A DNA stretch of 57,936 nucleotides, from assembly GCA_049437325.1 (NCBI GenBank), contig JBMTIM010000012.1, forward strand, positions 1 to 57,936, written 5' to 3'. The notes under the pieces were generated by a model that ran no database searches, had not been told where the DNA came from, and worked only from the letters and a program-made list of their open reading frames with translations. A program made the translations under genes and the position numbers. This DNA comes from UBA11606 sp049437325. Its GTDB lineage: Bacteria > Actinomycetota > Acidimicrobiia > Acidimicrobiales > Aldehydirespiratoraceae. Below are positions 44,183 to 53,268 of this stretch, piece after piece. Every line of letters starts with the position of its first letter. Position 1 is the first letter of the stretch.

Positions 44183-45279
44183 CCGACCCGACTCGTGACC
44201 TGCTGCGAACCGCCGGTAGTGCGTGGTTGGCGGCGCGTGTGCTGGTCGGGATCTCGGCCGCGATCGTCGGGGTGCTCGAGGCCGGGGACCGAGGTCCGTA
44301 CCCCTGGTTCGACCGAGGCCTGCTCGCCTGGGACGGCGACTGGTATCGGGCGATCGCCGAGAACGGCTACCGGCCGGGCGAGGAGGAGATTCGGTTCTTC
44401 CCGCTCTTTCCGTTGCTCGGTCGCATCGTCGGGATCCCTGCGTTCGACAACGCGTCGATCGGACTCGTGATCGTCGCAAACGTCATGGCGCTGGTCGCTT
44501 CGCTCATGATCGGAACGCTTGCCCTTCGGATCACGGGGAACGCCGACATCGCTCACCGCTCGATCTGGCTGGTGTCGGTGTGGCCCGCTTCCTTCGTGCT
44601 CGTCTTTGCCTACAGCGAGGCGCTGTTCCTCGTGCTGACAGCGTGGGCCGGTCTGGCCCTGCGCGACCGGCGATGGGAACACGTTGCCGTCGCCGGCTTC
44701 CTTGCGACCCTGACTCGGCCCACCGGCCTCGCCATTGCGGTCCTCGTCGTTGCCGTCGTGCTACAGGATGGCCGCACGTCCGCACGCGAGCGTGGGCGGC
44801 AGGGACTCGCGCTGATCAGTCCATTCCTCGGATTTGCGCTGTTCGCGTCGGTGTCGGCTCGCGAGCACGGAGCATTCCTCGCCCCGGTCGATTCCCAACG
44901 GGTGCATCGCGGCGAGTTCGTCGACCCGCTGCGCCGACTGCTGCGTGGCGTCGAAGACATCGTGGGCGACGAACTGTTCGGGGACGGCCTCCACCTTCCC
45001 TTCGCACTCGTGGCGATCGTCGGGGTTGTGCTGCTGGCCCGTTACGTCGGCCGTCCCGAGGCGATCTACGCCGGCACGATCGTGCTCGTGGCGATCAGCG
45101 CCGACAACTGGAACTCCCTCGAGCGTTACACGCTCAACGCGTATCCGATGATGATCGGATTTGCTGCGTTGCTGACCGATCTCGGCCGGACCGTGGTGTG
45201 GCGTGCCGCGCTCGTGGCGAGTTCAGCAGGCCTGGTCGGGATGTCGGTGCTGACCTGGACCGGCGCCTACGTCCCCTGA
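44179..45279 (+). CDS. Membrane mannosyltransferase-like protein (PIG-V related)
   Basis: 366 residues, GTG start inside the previous stop. WDGDWYRAIAENGY (about 51-64) followed by FFPLFPLLGRIV is the PIG-V-like first loop that binds the polyprenyl-mannose donor. About eight further hydrophobic helices follow, with SVWPASFVLVFAYSEALFLVLTAW and NSLERYTLNAYPMMIG near conserved family positions. It is coupled to the GT-C gene and so belongs to the envelope-glycan locus. Its last 13 bp overlap the cox large-subunit gene on the other strand. Confidence 0.75.
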   Translation: MTDPTRDLLRTAGSAWLAARVLVGISAAIVGVLEAGDRGPYPWFDRGLLAWDGDWYRAIAENGYRPGEEEIRFFPLFPLLGRIVGIPAFDNASIGLVIVANVMALVASLMIGTLALRITGNADIAHRSIWLVSVWPASFVLVFAYSEALFLVLTAWAGLALRDRRWEHVAVAGFLATLTRPTGLAIAVLVVAVVLQDGRTSARERGRQGLALISPFLGFALFASVSAREHGAFLAPVDSQRVHRGEFVDPLRRLLRGVEDIVGDELFGDGLHLPFALVAIVGVVLLARYVGRPEAIYAGTIVLVAISADNWNSLERYTLNAYPMMIGFAALLTDLGRTVVWRAALVASSAGLVGMSVLTWTGAYVP

Positions 45280-47840
45280 GTCGACGGCCGGTCCGGTTCG
45301 ATGACACCGGCGAGTTCCAGAATCCGCGTTGGAGGCAGGTACTGCTCTGTCACTTGGATGCCGAGCGCATCGGACACCGCGTTGGTCAGCGCTGCCGGAG
45401 CACCGATCATGCCTCCCTCCCCCACGCCCCGAAAGTCGTTCTCACCTTTCGTGAGGGTCTCGAGATGTTCGATCTCGATCTCGGGAATCTCCATGGCGGT
45501 TGGAATGAGGTAATCCATGTAGGTCGAGGTGAGCAGGTTGGCGTCGTCGTCGTAGTAGGCGTTCTCGTACAGCACCGCACCGATGCCCTGCGCCACCCCG
45601 CCGCGAACCTGACCATCGACAATGGCCGGGTTGATGATGGGTCCGCAGTCCTCGACCACGAGATATCTCGGAATCTCGACCTTGCCGGTGTCGAGATCGA
45701 TGTCGACCACTGCGACATGGGTCGCACACGACCATCCGCCGTTGCCGACCCCTTCGTACTTCTCGGCGTGGCTGAACACGGGGCCCGCCGACACGCCACT
45801 GCGGTTTGCCACTTCGCCGGCAACGTCGGCGAACGAGAGGCCGTGGGCCGGAACCCCCGACACATGAATGTTTCCATCGACGACCTGAATGTCGTCCACG
45901 CTCGCTTCCAGCATGTCTGCGGCGACCTCGAGCATCTGGTTCTTCACGTGGCGAGCGGTCGAGCGCATGACGCCGGCACCGAGCGGACCGCCACGACTGC
46001 CGCCCGTTCCGATGAAACTGAACTGCGACGTGTCGGTGTTCCCCCACACGATCTCGACGTCGTCCATCGAGACGCCGAACTCGTCGGCCACGACCTGCTT
46101 GTAGGTGGTCTGGTGGCTCTGCCCGTGCGGTACCTGCGAGGTGTACATGACGATGCGGCCGTCGGCCTCGACAGTCGCCCGCCCGTCCTCCTTCGTCAGT
46201 ATTCCTGCACCAGGACTCATGGCATCTGCGAAATCGGGAGGGCCGGGAGCAGCCTCGTGGTAGCTGGCGATCCCGATCCCGACCCGGTGGTTGCGAGCCT
46301 GTGCGTCGGCCTTCATCCGTGCCATGTCGTCGTGATCGATCAGCTCGAGTGCCCGCTCGAACGTCTTGCGAGTCGACATCGTCTCGTCGATCGTCGGTCC
46401 GGTCAGGAAATGCGACGGTGCGTCCTGCTCGGTCATCATGTTTTTGGCCCGGACATCGGCCGGTGTCATCCCGAGTTCGGCAGCGACGGCATCGATCGCT
46501 CGTTCGCGCACGAATGTCTCGTTGGCCCACGGGCCCCGGTACGGCACCACCCGGCCCTTGTTCGTGGCGACGATCCGTGTGCGGAGCTGAAACGCCTCGA
46601 AGTGGTAGGGCCCGGGCATGTACACCTTCCACATACCGGGCAGCACATGTGCTCCGAACGGGAACGACGGATAGGCGCCGGCGTCCACGATCGCATCGAC
46701 CCGCATCCCTTTCATCGTGCCGTCGTCGTCGACCGCAATCTCCACGTCGAACCGTTCTTCACGGGCGTGACCCCCGTCCGCGAGGTTCTCGACCCGATCT
46801 TCGATCCACTGGACGGTCCTGCCGAGCCGCATTGCGGCGACGACGATCGGGAGATCCTCACGGGCCACCGGACCCTTGGATCCGAAACCACCACCGATGT
46901 CGACCGACGTCACCGTTGGATAGTCGTCTTTGGCCAGAAGGCCCAGGCCCATCTGGCCGAGATGCTTGAGCAGGGAACGATCCTTCTTGAGCTGGCCCTT
47001 CATCGCTGCGTTGTCCTGCTTCTTGAGGTCGGCTGCGTTGGACGTTCGGAACTCCCGTGCGGCGGCGAAAAAGGCCTTTCGTCGCGGCGTGTTGCGCAGG
47101 AACTGCCACAGCGATCTCAGTCGACCCTGATCGACCGTCTGCGCAGCAATGACCCATTTCAAGACATGGGGCCCCTGCGACGTGTTGTGGATCGTGAGAT
47201 GACCGGTGGCCGGCTCGATCTCGACCACGGTGCCGCGGGTCTCCATCGGCTGATTGGCCTGGCGATGACTGTGAAGCGTGAGCGTGACGAGTCGGTCGGC
47301 GCTCGCAAACACCGCATCGACATCGCCATAGGTGTCGGTGTGATCGTGCAGGACGTTGCCGTCGGCGCGTTCCCAGAGCTGCGGCGTTTCCGGAGCAAGT
47401 GCTTTGTCGATCGACCCGACCCCGTCGAGCAGGTCGTAGTCGACGACCACGAGTTCGGCGGCATCCTCGGCAACCCGGCGAGACTCGGCGACGACAAGCG
47501 CAACCGGGTCGCCGATGTGGCGGACCTTCTCGTCGGCCATCGGTTTGTAGAGCGGGCTGTAACTGCCGGGTGACGCAACGAAGGGCACAAAGGGATGCGT
47601 CCCCTCGTTGAGCTCTGCGCCGGTGTAGACGGCGACCACCCCCGCGAGTCGGTTCGCCTCGGTGGTGTCGACACCGGTGATCGTGGCGTGGGGGAACGGA
47701 CTGCGGACGAACGCGGCGTGCAACCCTCCCTCGGGCTGAACATCGGCGACGAACCGTCCCTTCCCGATCAAAAAGCGGTCGTCTTCGATCCGCGTGACCG
47801 ACTGACCGACGAACCCGAGGCCCGAGGTTTGGATACTCAC
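45267..47840 (-). CDS. Molybdenum hydroxylase large subunit (CoxL-like) with inserted charged segment and PYRGPW loop
   Basis: 857 residues from a GTG at 47840 that overlaps the small-subunit stop (GTGA). The MoCo motifs GGGFGSK (316-322) and GVGEGG (E808) are present. PYRGPWA (433-439) stands where AYRGAGR or AYXCSFR is expected, so it is neither a CO dehydrogenase nor a standard form II enzyme. A Lys/Arg-rich stretch of about 68 residues (roughly 236-304) lies between the second domain and the GGGFG motif. It works with the S and M subunits encoded before it. Likely substrate: an aldehyde or N-heterocycle. Confidence 0.85.
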   Translation of the reverse strand: MSIQTSGLGFVGQSVTRIEDDRFLIGKGRFVADVQPEGGLHAAFVRSPFPHATITGVDTTEANRLAGVVAVYTGAELNEGTHPFVPFVASPGSYSPLYKPMADEKVRHIGDPVALVVAESRRVAEDAAELVVVDYDLLDGVGSIDKALAPETPQLWERADGNVLHDHTDTYGDVDAVFASADRLVTLTLHSHRQANQPMETRGTVVEIEPATGHLTIHNTSQGPHVLKWVIAAQTVDQGRLRSLWQFLRNTPRRKAFFAAAREFRTSNAADLKKQDNAAMKGQLKKDRSLLKHLGQMGLGLLAKDDYPTVTSVDIGGGFGSKGPVAREDLPIVVAAMRLGRTVQWIEDRVENLADGGHAREERFDVEIAVDDDGTMKGMRVDAIVDAGAYPSFPFGAHVLPGMWKVYMPGPYHFEAFQLRTRIVATNKGRVVPYRGPWANETFVRERAIDAVAAELGMTPADVRAKNMMTEQDAPSHFLTGPTIDETMSTRKTFERALELIDHDDMARMKADAQARNHRVGIGIASYHEAAPGPPDFADAMSPGAGILTKEDGRATVEADGRIVMYTSQVPHGQSHQTTYKQVVADEFGVSMDDVEIVWGNTDTSQFSFIGTGGSRGGPLGAGVMRSTARHVKNQMLEVAADMLEASVDDIQVVDGNIHVSGVPAHGLSFADVAGEVANRSGVSAGPVFSHAEKYEGVGNGGWSCATHVAVVDIDLDTGKVEIPRYLVVEDCGPIINPAIVDGQVRGGVAQGIGAVLYENAYYDDDANLLTSTYMDYLIPTAMEIPEIEIEHLETLTKGENDFRGVGEGGMIGAPAALTNAVSDALGIQVTEQYLPPTRILELAGVIEPDRPSTQGT

Positions 47841-48334
47841 TGCTCCACTCCCGGTCTGGCGGTGGACGAGAGCAGCCGGACGGCTGTCTCGACCCCGGCG
47901 ACGATCGACTGGTAGCCGGTGCACCGGCAGAGGTTTCCCGAGAGCTCCTTGCGAATCTCCTCGGTGGAGGGACTCGGGTTCTCCTCGAGCAGGGCGACGG
48001 TGCTCATCAGGAAGCCCGGAGCGCAGAAGGCGCACTGGAAGGCCATGGCCTCCTTCATCGCACGCTGAACGGGATGCATCTCGTCACCATCGGCCAGCCC
48101 TTCGATCGTGGTGATCTTCGCGCCGTCAGCCTGAACGGCGAGCAGCAGGCACGCTCGAGCAGGCTGGCCGTCGAGCAGGATCGTGCAGGCGCCACAGACG
48201 CCGTGTTCGCATCCGAGATGCGTGCCGGTCAGCCCGACCTCTTCCCGGATGACGTCGGCGAGCGTTCGGCGAGCTTCGACGTCGAGGGCGTGGCGGGAGC
48301 CGTTGATCGTGATGGTGACCAGTTCGGTGCTCAT
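47837..48334 (-). CDS. Molybdenum hydroxylase [2Fe-2S] small subunit (CoxS-like)
   Basis: 165 residues from the ATG at 48334, overlapping the M-subunit stop by 4 nt. All eight cluster Cys are visible: C42, C47, C50 and C62 for the plant-type cluster, and C101, C104, C136 and C138 for the helical-domain cluster next to the molybdenum centre. It passes electrons from the large subunit to FAD. The order M-S-L is the normal coxMSL order. Confidence 0.92.
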   Translation of the reverse strand: MSTELVTITINGSRHALDVEARRTLADVIREEVGLTGTHLGCEHGVCGACTILLDGQPARACLLLAVQADGAKITTIEGLADGDEMHPVQRAMKEAMAFQCAFCAPGFLMSTVALLEENPSPSTEEIRKELSGNLCRCTGYQSIVAGVETAVRLLSSTARPGVEQ

Positions 48335-49203
48335 GCCGCGACTCCGATCCTGGCAACCGCCGCGGTGAGACCCCGTTGGGTCAAAACACCGGCGATGTGT
48401 TTGCGGTAGTTCGCAGAGCCGTGCACATCGGAAGGCGGGTCGAGTTGGGCACACACGATCTCCGCGGCTGCAGCGAATGCAGCCTCGCCGGGTGGTTGAC
48501 CGACGAGCGCGGCTTCTGCGTCGGCAACCCGCACCGGAGTGCTGGCAGCTCCGAAGAACGAGAGGGCGGCGCTGGTGATCGCGCCATCCGCGACCGCCAC
48601 GGTGCAGGCAAGGCCGACGAGTGCGTAGTCGGCGTGGCGGCGACTGATCTCGACAACCGTTCCCCCTGCGTCAGTCGGCCAGGCGGGGAGACGTATCTGG
48701 GTGAGGATCTCGTTCGGCTCGAGTGCGGTGGTGAGATAGCCCTGGTGGAAGTCGGCGGCAGCGATCAGGCGGGTACCACCGGCGGACACAGCGACCATGG
48801 TGGCTCCGAGCGCGAGACACACCGCCGGCATCTCGGCCGCAGGGTCGGCGTGCGCAACGCTACCGACGAGGGTGCCGCGCGTTCGGATGGCCCGATGACC
48901 GATGTGAGGTGCTGCTGCGGCGACGAGTGGGGCGTGATCAGCGATGGCGACGGAGCGTTCGGCTTCGGCATGCCGCACCAGCGCACCGATCGTGGTGCCG
49001 TGCGGGCCAGCCTCGAGGTTCGAGAGTTCGGGAATACGCCCAATGTCGACGACATGGCCAGGGCGCCCCAGGCGAAGTGCGAGCACCGGCAAGAGGCTCT
49101 GACCACCGGCGAGGATCTTGGCGTCGTCGCCGAACTCGGCCAACAGCGCCAGGGCGTCGGCCAGCGACTCGGGGCGGTGATAGGTGAACGGCGGGTTCTT
49201 CAC
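48331..49203 (-). CDS. Molybdenum hydroxylase FAD subunit (CoxM-like)
   Basis: 290 residues, GTG start at 49203. AGGQSLLPVLALRL (32-45) and TRGTLVGSVAHADPAAEMP (about 108-126) are the two FAD-pyrophosphate loops of the PCMH-type subunit. The C-terminal domain is of normal length. It is the first gene of the coxM-S-L operon and re-oxidises the FeS subunit. The accessory genes for inserting the cofactor (coxD, coxE, coxF) are not in this window. Confidence 0.9.
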   Translation of the reverse strand: MKNPPFTYHRPESLADALALLAEFGDDAKILAGGQSLLPVLALRLGRPGHVVDIGRIPELSNLEAGPHGTTIGALVRHAEAERSVAIADHAPLVAAAAPHIGHRAIRTRGTLVGSVAHADPAAEMPAVCLALGATMVAVSAGGTRLIAAADFHQGYLTTALEPNEILTQIRLPAWPTDAGGTVVEISRRHADYALVGLACTVAVADGAITSAALSFFGAASTPVRVADAEAALVGQPPGEAAFAAAAEIVCAQLDPPSDVHGSANYRKHIAGVLTQRGLTAAVARIGVAA

Positions 49204-49260
49204 GGCTGCTCCAGGGCGGGCCCGATCGGGGTAGGCGTGGAAGGCACGAGCCGGGCAACC

Positions 49261-50379
49261 TCAGGCATCGGCGACAAGTCGGTCGACCGCTGCGATCGCA
49301 TCGACATCGAGGATTCCGGCAACGGAGCGACGCAGGAGCGTGTCGAGCACGAACTGACCCTCACCGGGAAGATGCTCGAACTCGGCGTATGACGCAACGC
49401 CGTAGATCAGACACCAGGCGATCGAGACCCGGAAATCGAACCAGACCTCCTCGGGATCACGGTGCACCCCGTGACGGGCGAGCGCATCCGTGTAGAGGTC
49501 GACCAGTTCTCGTTCCCGGCCCCCGCGAACCTCTCGTTCCAGCGACTGACTCACGAAGTACCCGAGGTCGTACGCGCCGACCCCCACACCGGTGAGCTGA
49601 AAATCGATCATCACGATCTCACCGGCATCGTCGATGAACATGTTGTCGGCCCGCCAGTCGGCATGGATAAGCGTGAGATCGTTGTGGAAGTGTTTCTGGA
49701 ACACCGGGAGCAGCTCCGTCCAGCGGTTGCCGAAGTCGACCACTTCCGGCGTCAGATGCTCGGCGCCGTACCGCTGGCAGTTTTGCCATCCCCCTGCCAT
49801 GAACTGCGGAAGGATGACGTTGTAGACCGGATGCTGGATCGCATAGAAGGTTTCCGCCATGCGCTCGAGGTCGGGATGGCCGTGCCAGTGGGCATGCCAA
49901 CGGGCCAAGGTCTCGACCGCGGTCACCGATTCGTCCCATGTCATGCCATTGATGCGGTCACCCTGCCGCATCGAGCTGAGGTCCTCCATGACGATGACGC
50001 AGCGGCTCTTGTCGTCCGTGATCATCGCAGCGTGGATGGTGGGGACCCGCAGGGGCGACTGCTCGGCATGGTCGACGTAGTAGCGGACTTCGCGCTCGTA
50101 TGCGTTGAGCGCATCACCCATCCCCCGCTGGGCCGGAACATCGATCGGCCACTTGATGATCACCGTCGGCGGGCCCTCACCCCCGGCGTAGGTCATCGTT
50201 GCCCGGCCGAGCTGACCGATCAGGCCGACACCGACCTGAAACGGCTCGACCATGATCTCGGCAACTGCGGTCTCGCCATCGATCGCCCCACTGGTGCGCA
50301 AGACGGCAGTCATCCATTCCGTGCCCGGATCGAGCATGTCGTCGGGAATCCCGACATCGAGTCCTGCGATCTGCCCCAT
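49261..50379 (-). CDS. Phosphotransferase family protein (APH/EcKL fold)
   Basis: 372 residues from the ATG at 50379 with AGGAGG upstream. VIIKWP (ATP Lys), CVIVMEDL hinge, HADWRADN catalytic loop (about 239-246) and MIDFQ metal site define the kinase-like fold. WHAHWHGHPDLERM before the catalytic loop is typical of the EcKL-like group. It lies 57 bp before the coxM gene on the same strand and may share its transcript. The substrate is unknown. It parallels the kinase-fold gene at 18317, also next to a catabolic run. Confidence 0.8.
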   Translation of the reverse strand: MGQIAGLDVGIPDDMLDPGTEWMTAVLRTSGAIDGETAVAEIMVEPFQVGVGLIGQLGRATMTYAGGEGPPTVIIKWPIDVPAQRGMGDALNAYEREVRYYVDHAEQSPLRVPTIHAAMITDDKSRCVIVMEDLSSMRQGDRINGMTWDESVTAVETLARWHAHWHGHPDLERMAETFYAIQHPVYNVILPQFMAGGWQNCQRYGAEHLTPEVVDFGNRWTELLPVFQKHFHNDLTLIHADWRADNMFIDDAGEIVMIDFQLTGVGVGAYDLGYFVSQSLEREVRGGRERELVDLYTDALARHGVHRDPEEVWFDFRVSIAWCLIYGVASYAEFEHLPGEGQFVLDTLLRRSVAGILDVDAIAAVDRLVADA

Positions 50380-50530
50380 ACGTCCTCCTCTGGGAGTGGA
50401 TCACCACCCTCTCATATCACCGTCGGTCAGCTCATGGGTTCGCAACGGTGAACCGGCCGAGCGACGAACAGATCATTGCCGGTGATGCTGCGGTTCTGAT
50501 GCACCCACCAAGTTCTGCTACGACTCTGGC

Positions 50531-51364
50531 ATGGACATCACCCCTGTCTCCAACGCACTCGGCGCCACCGTCTCGGGAATCGACGTTCGAAGCATCGACG
50601 ACGACGACGCAGCAGCGCTCGTGGATGCCTGGGCCCGGTACGGCGTGCTCTTCTTTCGGGATCAGGACCTCACCCCTGACGACCACCTGACCTTCGCTCG
50701 GCGCTTCGGCGACATCGACGTCAATCGCTTCTTCACCCCTGTCGACGGATACCCAGAGATCGCAGAGGTTCTGAAGGAGCCCGACCAGGAGCACAACATC
50801 GGCGGCGGCTGGCACACCGATCACTCCTACGACCAGGCCCCCGCTCGCGGTTCGATCCTCTACGCACGCGAGATCCCACCGATCGGTGGCGACACCCTCT
50901 TCGCCGGTATGGGCGCCGCCTACGACGCGTTGAGCCAGCCGATCAAGGAGCTCCTCGATGGACTCGATGCGGTGCATTCGAGTGCGCACGTCTTCGGGGC
51001 GCGCGCCAAATGGTCCGAGACCACCGAAGGCAGGATCGGCAATCCCGATGCCGTGGGAGACGATGTCTCCCACCCGGTCGTGGTGGCGCATCCGCACACC
51101 GGGCGACCTCTGCTGTACGTGAACCCGGGATTCACGACGTCGATCGCCGGGCTCAGCGTCGCAGAGTCCCGGGCCATCCTCACGTTCCTGTTCGAACACG
51201 GGCGCCGCCCAGAATTCCAGATTCGCTTCCAGTGGGAGCCCGGATCACTCGCCATGTGGGACAACCGCTCGACATGGCACTTTGCACTGAACGACTACCA
51301 CGGTCACCGGCGATATCTCCATCGCATCACCGTCGCCGGTGACGAGCTTGTAGCAGCTCGCTGA
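50531..51364 (+). CDS. TauD/TfdA-family 2-oxoglutarate dioxygenase
   Basis: 277 residues. GGWHTDHSY gives H95 and D97, STWHFAL gives H250, and R265 in HRITV (15 residues on, as in TauD) binds 2-oxoglutarate. MDITPVSNALGATVSGIDV is the family's typical N-terminus. Members cleave sulfonates, aryloxyacids, hypotaurine or carnitine precursors by hydroxylation; nothing here selects one. It is followed after 53 bp by the F420 oxidoreductase, which has its own -10 box. Confidence 0.87.
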   Translation: MDITPVSNALGATVSGIDVRSIDDDDAAALVDAWARYGVLFFRDQDLTPDDHLTFARRFGDIDVNRFFTPVDGYPEIAEVLKEPDQEHNIGGGWHTDHSYDQAPARGSILYAREIPPIGGDTLFAGMGAAYDALSQPIKELLDGLDAVHSSAHVFGARAKWSETTEGRIGNPDAVGDDVSHPVVVAHPHTGRPLLYVNPGFTTSIAGLSVAESRAILTFLFEHGRRPEFQIRFQWEPGSLAMWDNRSTWHFALNDYHGHRRYLHRITVAGDELVAAR

Positions 51365-51404
51365 GTCGACGCCTCAGGCGTGGCACCGCGCCGGTTCTCG
51401 ACCC

Positions 51405-51410
51405 TAGGGT
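51405..51410 (+). promoter_or_regulatory. -10 box of a probably leaderless transcript inside a palindrome
   Basis: TAGGGT ends 7 nt before the ATG at 51418. It lies within ACCCTAGGGT, a perfect 10-bp palindrome (51401-51410), so a regulator could cover the -10 box. Confidence 0.4.
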
Positions 51411-51417
51411 CTGCCCA

Positions 51418-52461
51418 ATGGCACTGCGTATCGGCATCCATCCGCCAGGGGCCGATCCCGGATCGCTCGAGTTCGTTCGCGATGCGGAGCGCCTCGGGGT
51501 CGACTCGGTCTGGGTCGCTGAAGCCTGGATGTACGACTGCCTCACCCCACTCGCCTACCTCGCGTCGATCACCGAGACGCTGCGCCTGGGCAGCGGTGTC
51601 GTACAACTCGGCTCGAGGTCTCCGGCGATGCTGGCAATGTCGGCGCTGTCGCTGCAGAAGATGTCGGATGGGCGCTTCATCCTCGGCATCGGTACCAGTG
51701 GGCCGCAGGTGATGGAGGGGTGGCACGGCGTCCGATTCGACAAACCGGTCACCCGCACCCGGGAGACGATCGAGATCGTCCGCAAGGCGGTTTCCGGCGA
51801 GCGACTCGAGTACGACGGAAGGGTCCACCGGCTCCCACTTCCCGACAGTCAGGGGCGGCCGATCCGCTCTCCGGTCGGTGGAACCGACATCCCGATCTAC
51901 AACGCTGCGCTTGGTCCGGCCAACCTGCAGTTGACCGGTGAGCTGTGCGATGGCTGGGTCGGCACGGCGTTCATGGCCGAGACAGCCGACGTCTACCTGG
52001 AACCGATCCGGCAGGCCGCCGAGGCGGCAGGGAGATCGTTCGACGAGATCGAGATCACGGTTGCTGCCGGCCTCGAGTTCACCGACGATGTCGAGGAAGC
52101 GGGTCGGCGCCATGCCGCCGGCTATGCCTTCACGATCGGTGCCATGGGTTCATCGTCGACCAACTTCTACAACCAGTCCTATATCCGTCAGGGGTTCGGC
52201 GACGCCGTCGAAGAGGTGCAGCGGCTGTGGCAGGCGGGCGACCGCGAGGCGGCCGGTGCTGCCGTACCGATCGAGTTCGGCCTGCACACCAACCTCGTGG
52301 GCGGCGACGATCAGGTGATCAAGCGGCTCCGGGCCTATCGAGATGCGGGGGTCGACACACTGCGAATCAGCATCAACGGCGATGAACGCACCGACCGACT
52401 CGACGATCTCGCCCGGCTGCTGGACCTTGTCGAGCGCGTCAACGCCGAGGCGTCGACGTAA
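51418..52461 (+). CDS. Luciferase-like (LLM class) F420-dependent oxidoreductase
   Basis: 347 residues. MALRIGIHPPGADP, then SDGRFILGIGTSGPQVMEGWHG, is the F420-type barrel pattern, and GAMGSSSTNFYNQSYIRQGF corresponds to the GARTKNFYNDIACKMGF segment of the paralogue at 12010. Substrate and direction of the reaction are unknown. It ends 45 bp from the convergent SDR gene; I see no clear terminator hairpin there. Confidence 0.85.
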   Translation: MALRIGIHPPGADPGSLEFVRDAERLGVDSVWVAEAWMYDCLTPLAYLASITETLRLGSGVVQLGSRSPAMLAMSALSLQKMSDGRFILGIGTSGPQVMEGWHGVRFDKPVTRTRETIEIVRKAVSGERLEYDGRVHRLPLPDSQGRPIRSPVGGTDIPIYNAALGPANLQLTGELCDGWVGTAFMAETADVYLEPIRQAAEAAGRSFDEIEITVAAGLEFTDDVEEAGRRHAAGYAFTIGAMGSSSTNFYNQSYIRQGFGDAVEEVQRLWQAGDREAAGAAVPIEFGLHTNLVGGDDQVIKRLRAYRDAGVDTLRISINGDERTDRLDDLARLLDLVERVNAEAST

Positions 52462-52506
52462 CCGGCCACGATCCCGGCACCAGACCGCCGGCATGCTGCT
52501 CGGTGT

Positions 52507-53268
52507 TCAGGCGTCGGGCGAAAGACTCGGCGGGAGGCTGAGTTTGGTGGTGCGGGCTCCATCGACGACCACCACCTGACCCGACACGAACCGGGCATCT
52601 CGACTCGCCAGAACCGCAACGGTGGAGGCCACATCGGCCGGGGCGCCGATGTGACCGACCGGGTGGAGTACCGCCAGCTCGGCGATGGCCTGGTCACGGT
52701 TGGGGAGCCGGTCGAGGTAGTCGCGGTTGAGCGCGGTGTCGATCCAGCCTGGTGCCACTGCGTTGCAGCGAATCCCGAGCGGACCGAGGTCGACAGCCAT
52801 CGCCGCAGTGAGTCCGTGCACGCCGGCCTTCGACGCGGAGTAGGCGGTGTGGAGAGGGTTCGACCCGATGCCCTCGATCGACCCGATGTTGACGACAGCA
52901 CCGCCACCGTCGGCCTGGAGCTGAGGCAGCAGCGCCTTGGTCATGAGCCACGGTCCCCGCAAGTTCACCGCCATCGCCATGTCCCACTGCTCGACCGTCT
53001 GCTCGGCAATCGATGCCTCGAACATGATCCCGGCGTTGTTGACCAGCACGTCCACCGACTCACCGACGACCGCAGCGAGGGCGGTGGTCGACATCTCGGA
53101 CGTCACGTCGAGTTCGACCCACCGTTGGCGTACGCCGAGGTCGCCGGGATCGCGAAGGTCGCCGACGATCACGTCGGCACCGTCGGCCGCAAGCCGGTCG
53201 GCAACAGCTCGACCGATGCCCTGGGCCCCGCCGGTGACGACCGCCGTCGTGCGTACGGAGGGACTCAT
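52507..53268 (-). CDS. SDR family oxidoreductase
   Basis: 253 residues. VVTGGAQGIGRAVADRLAADGA is the nucleotide loop, GDLRD the NAD-type strand, NNAGIM the stabilising strand and GSIEGIGSNPLHTAYSASKAG the Ser-Tyr-Lys site. The closing VSGQVVVVDGA is typical. It shares an ATGA overlap with the SDR before it. Its place at the end of the amine-oxidation operon suggests reduction or oxidation of a hydroxy-acid or alcohol product. It has no features that name a substrate. Confidence 0.85.
   Translation of the reverse strand: MSPSVRTTAVVTGGAQGIGRAVADRLAADGADVIVGDLRDPGDLGVRQRWVELDVTSEMSTTALAAVVGESVDVLVNNAGIMFEASIAEQTVEQWDMAMAVNLRGPWLMTKALLPQLQADGGGAVVNIGSIEGIGSNPLHTAYSASKAGVHGLTAAMAVDLGPLGIRCNAVAPGWIDTALNRDYLDRLPNRDQAIAELAVLHPVGHIGAPADVASTVAVLASRDARFVSGQVVVVDGARTTKLSLPPSLSPDA

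Noticed and set aside
45267..49203. True CO dehydrogenase coxMSL
   Set aside because: Gene order matches, but the large subunit has PYRGPWA at the defining loop and no coxDEF genes follow.
51401..51410. ACCCTAGGGT as a terminator stem
   Set aside because: It has no loop or T-run and coincides with a -10 box just before a start codon.
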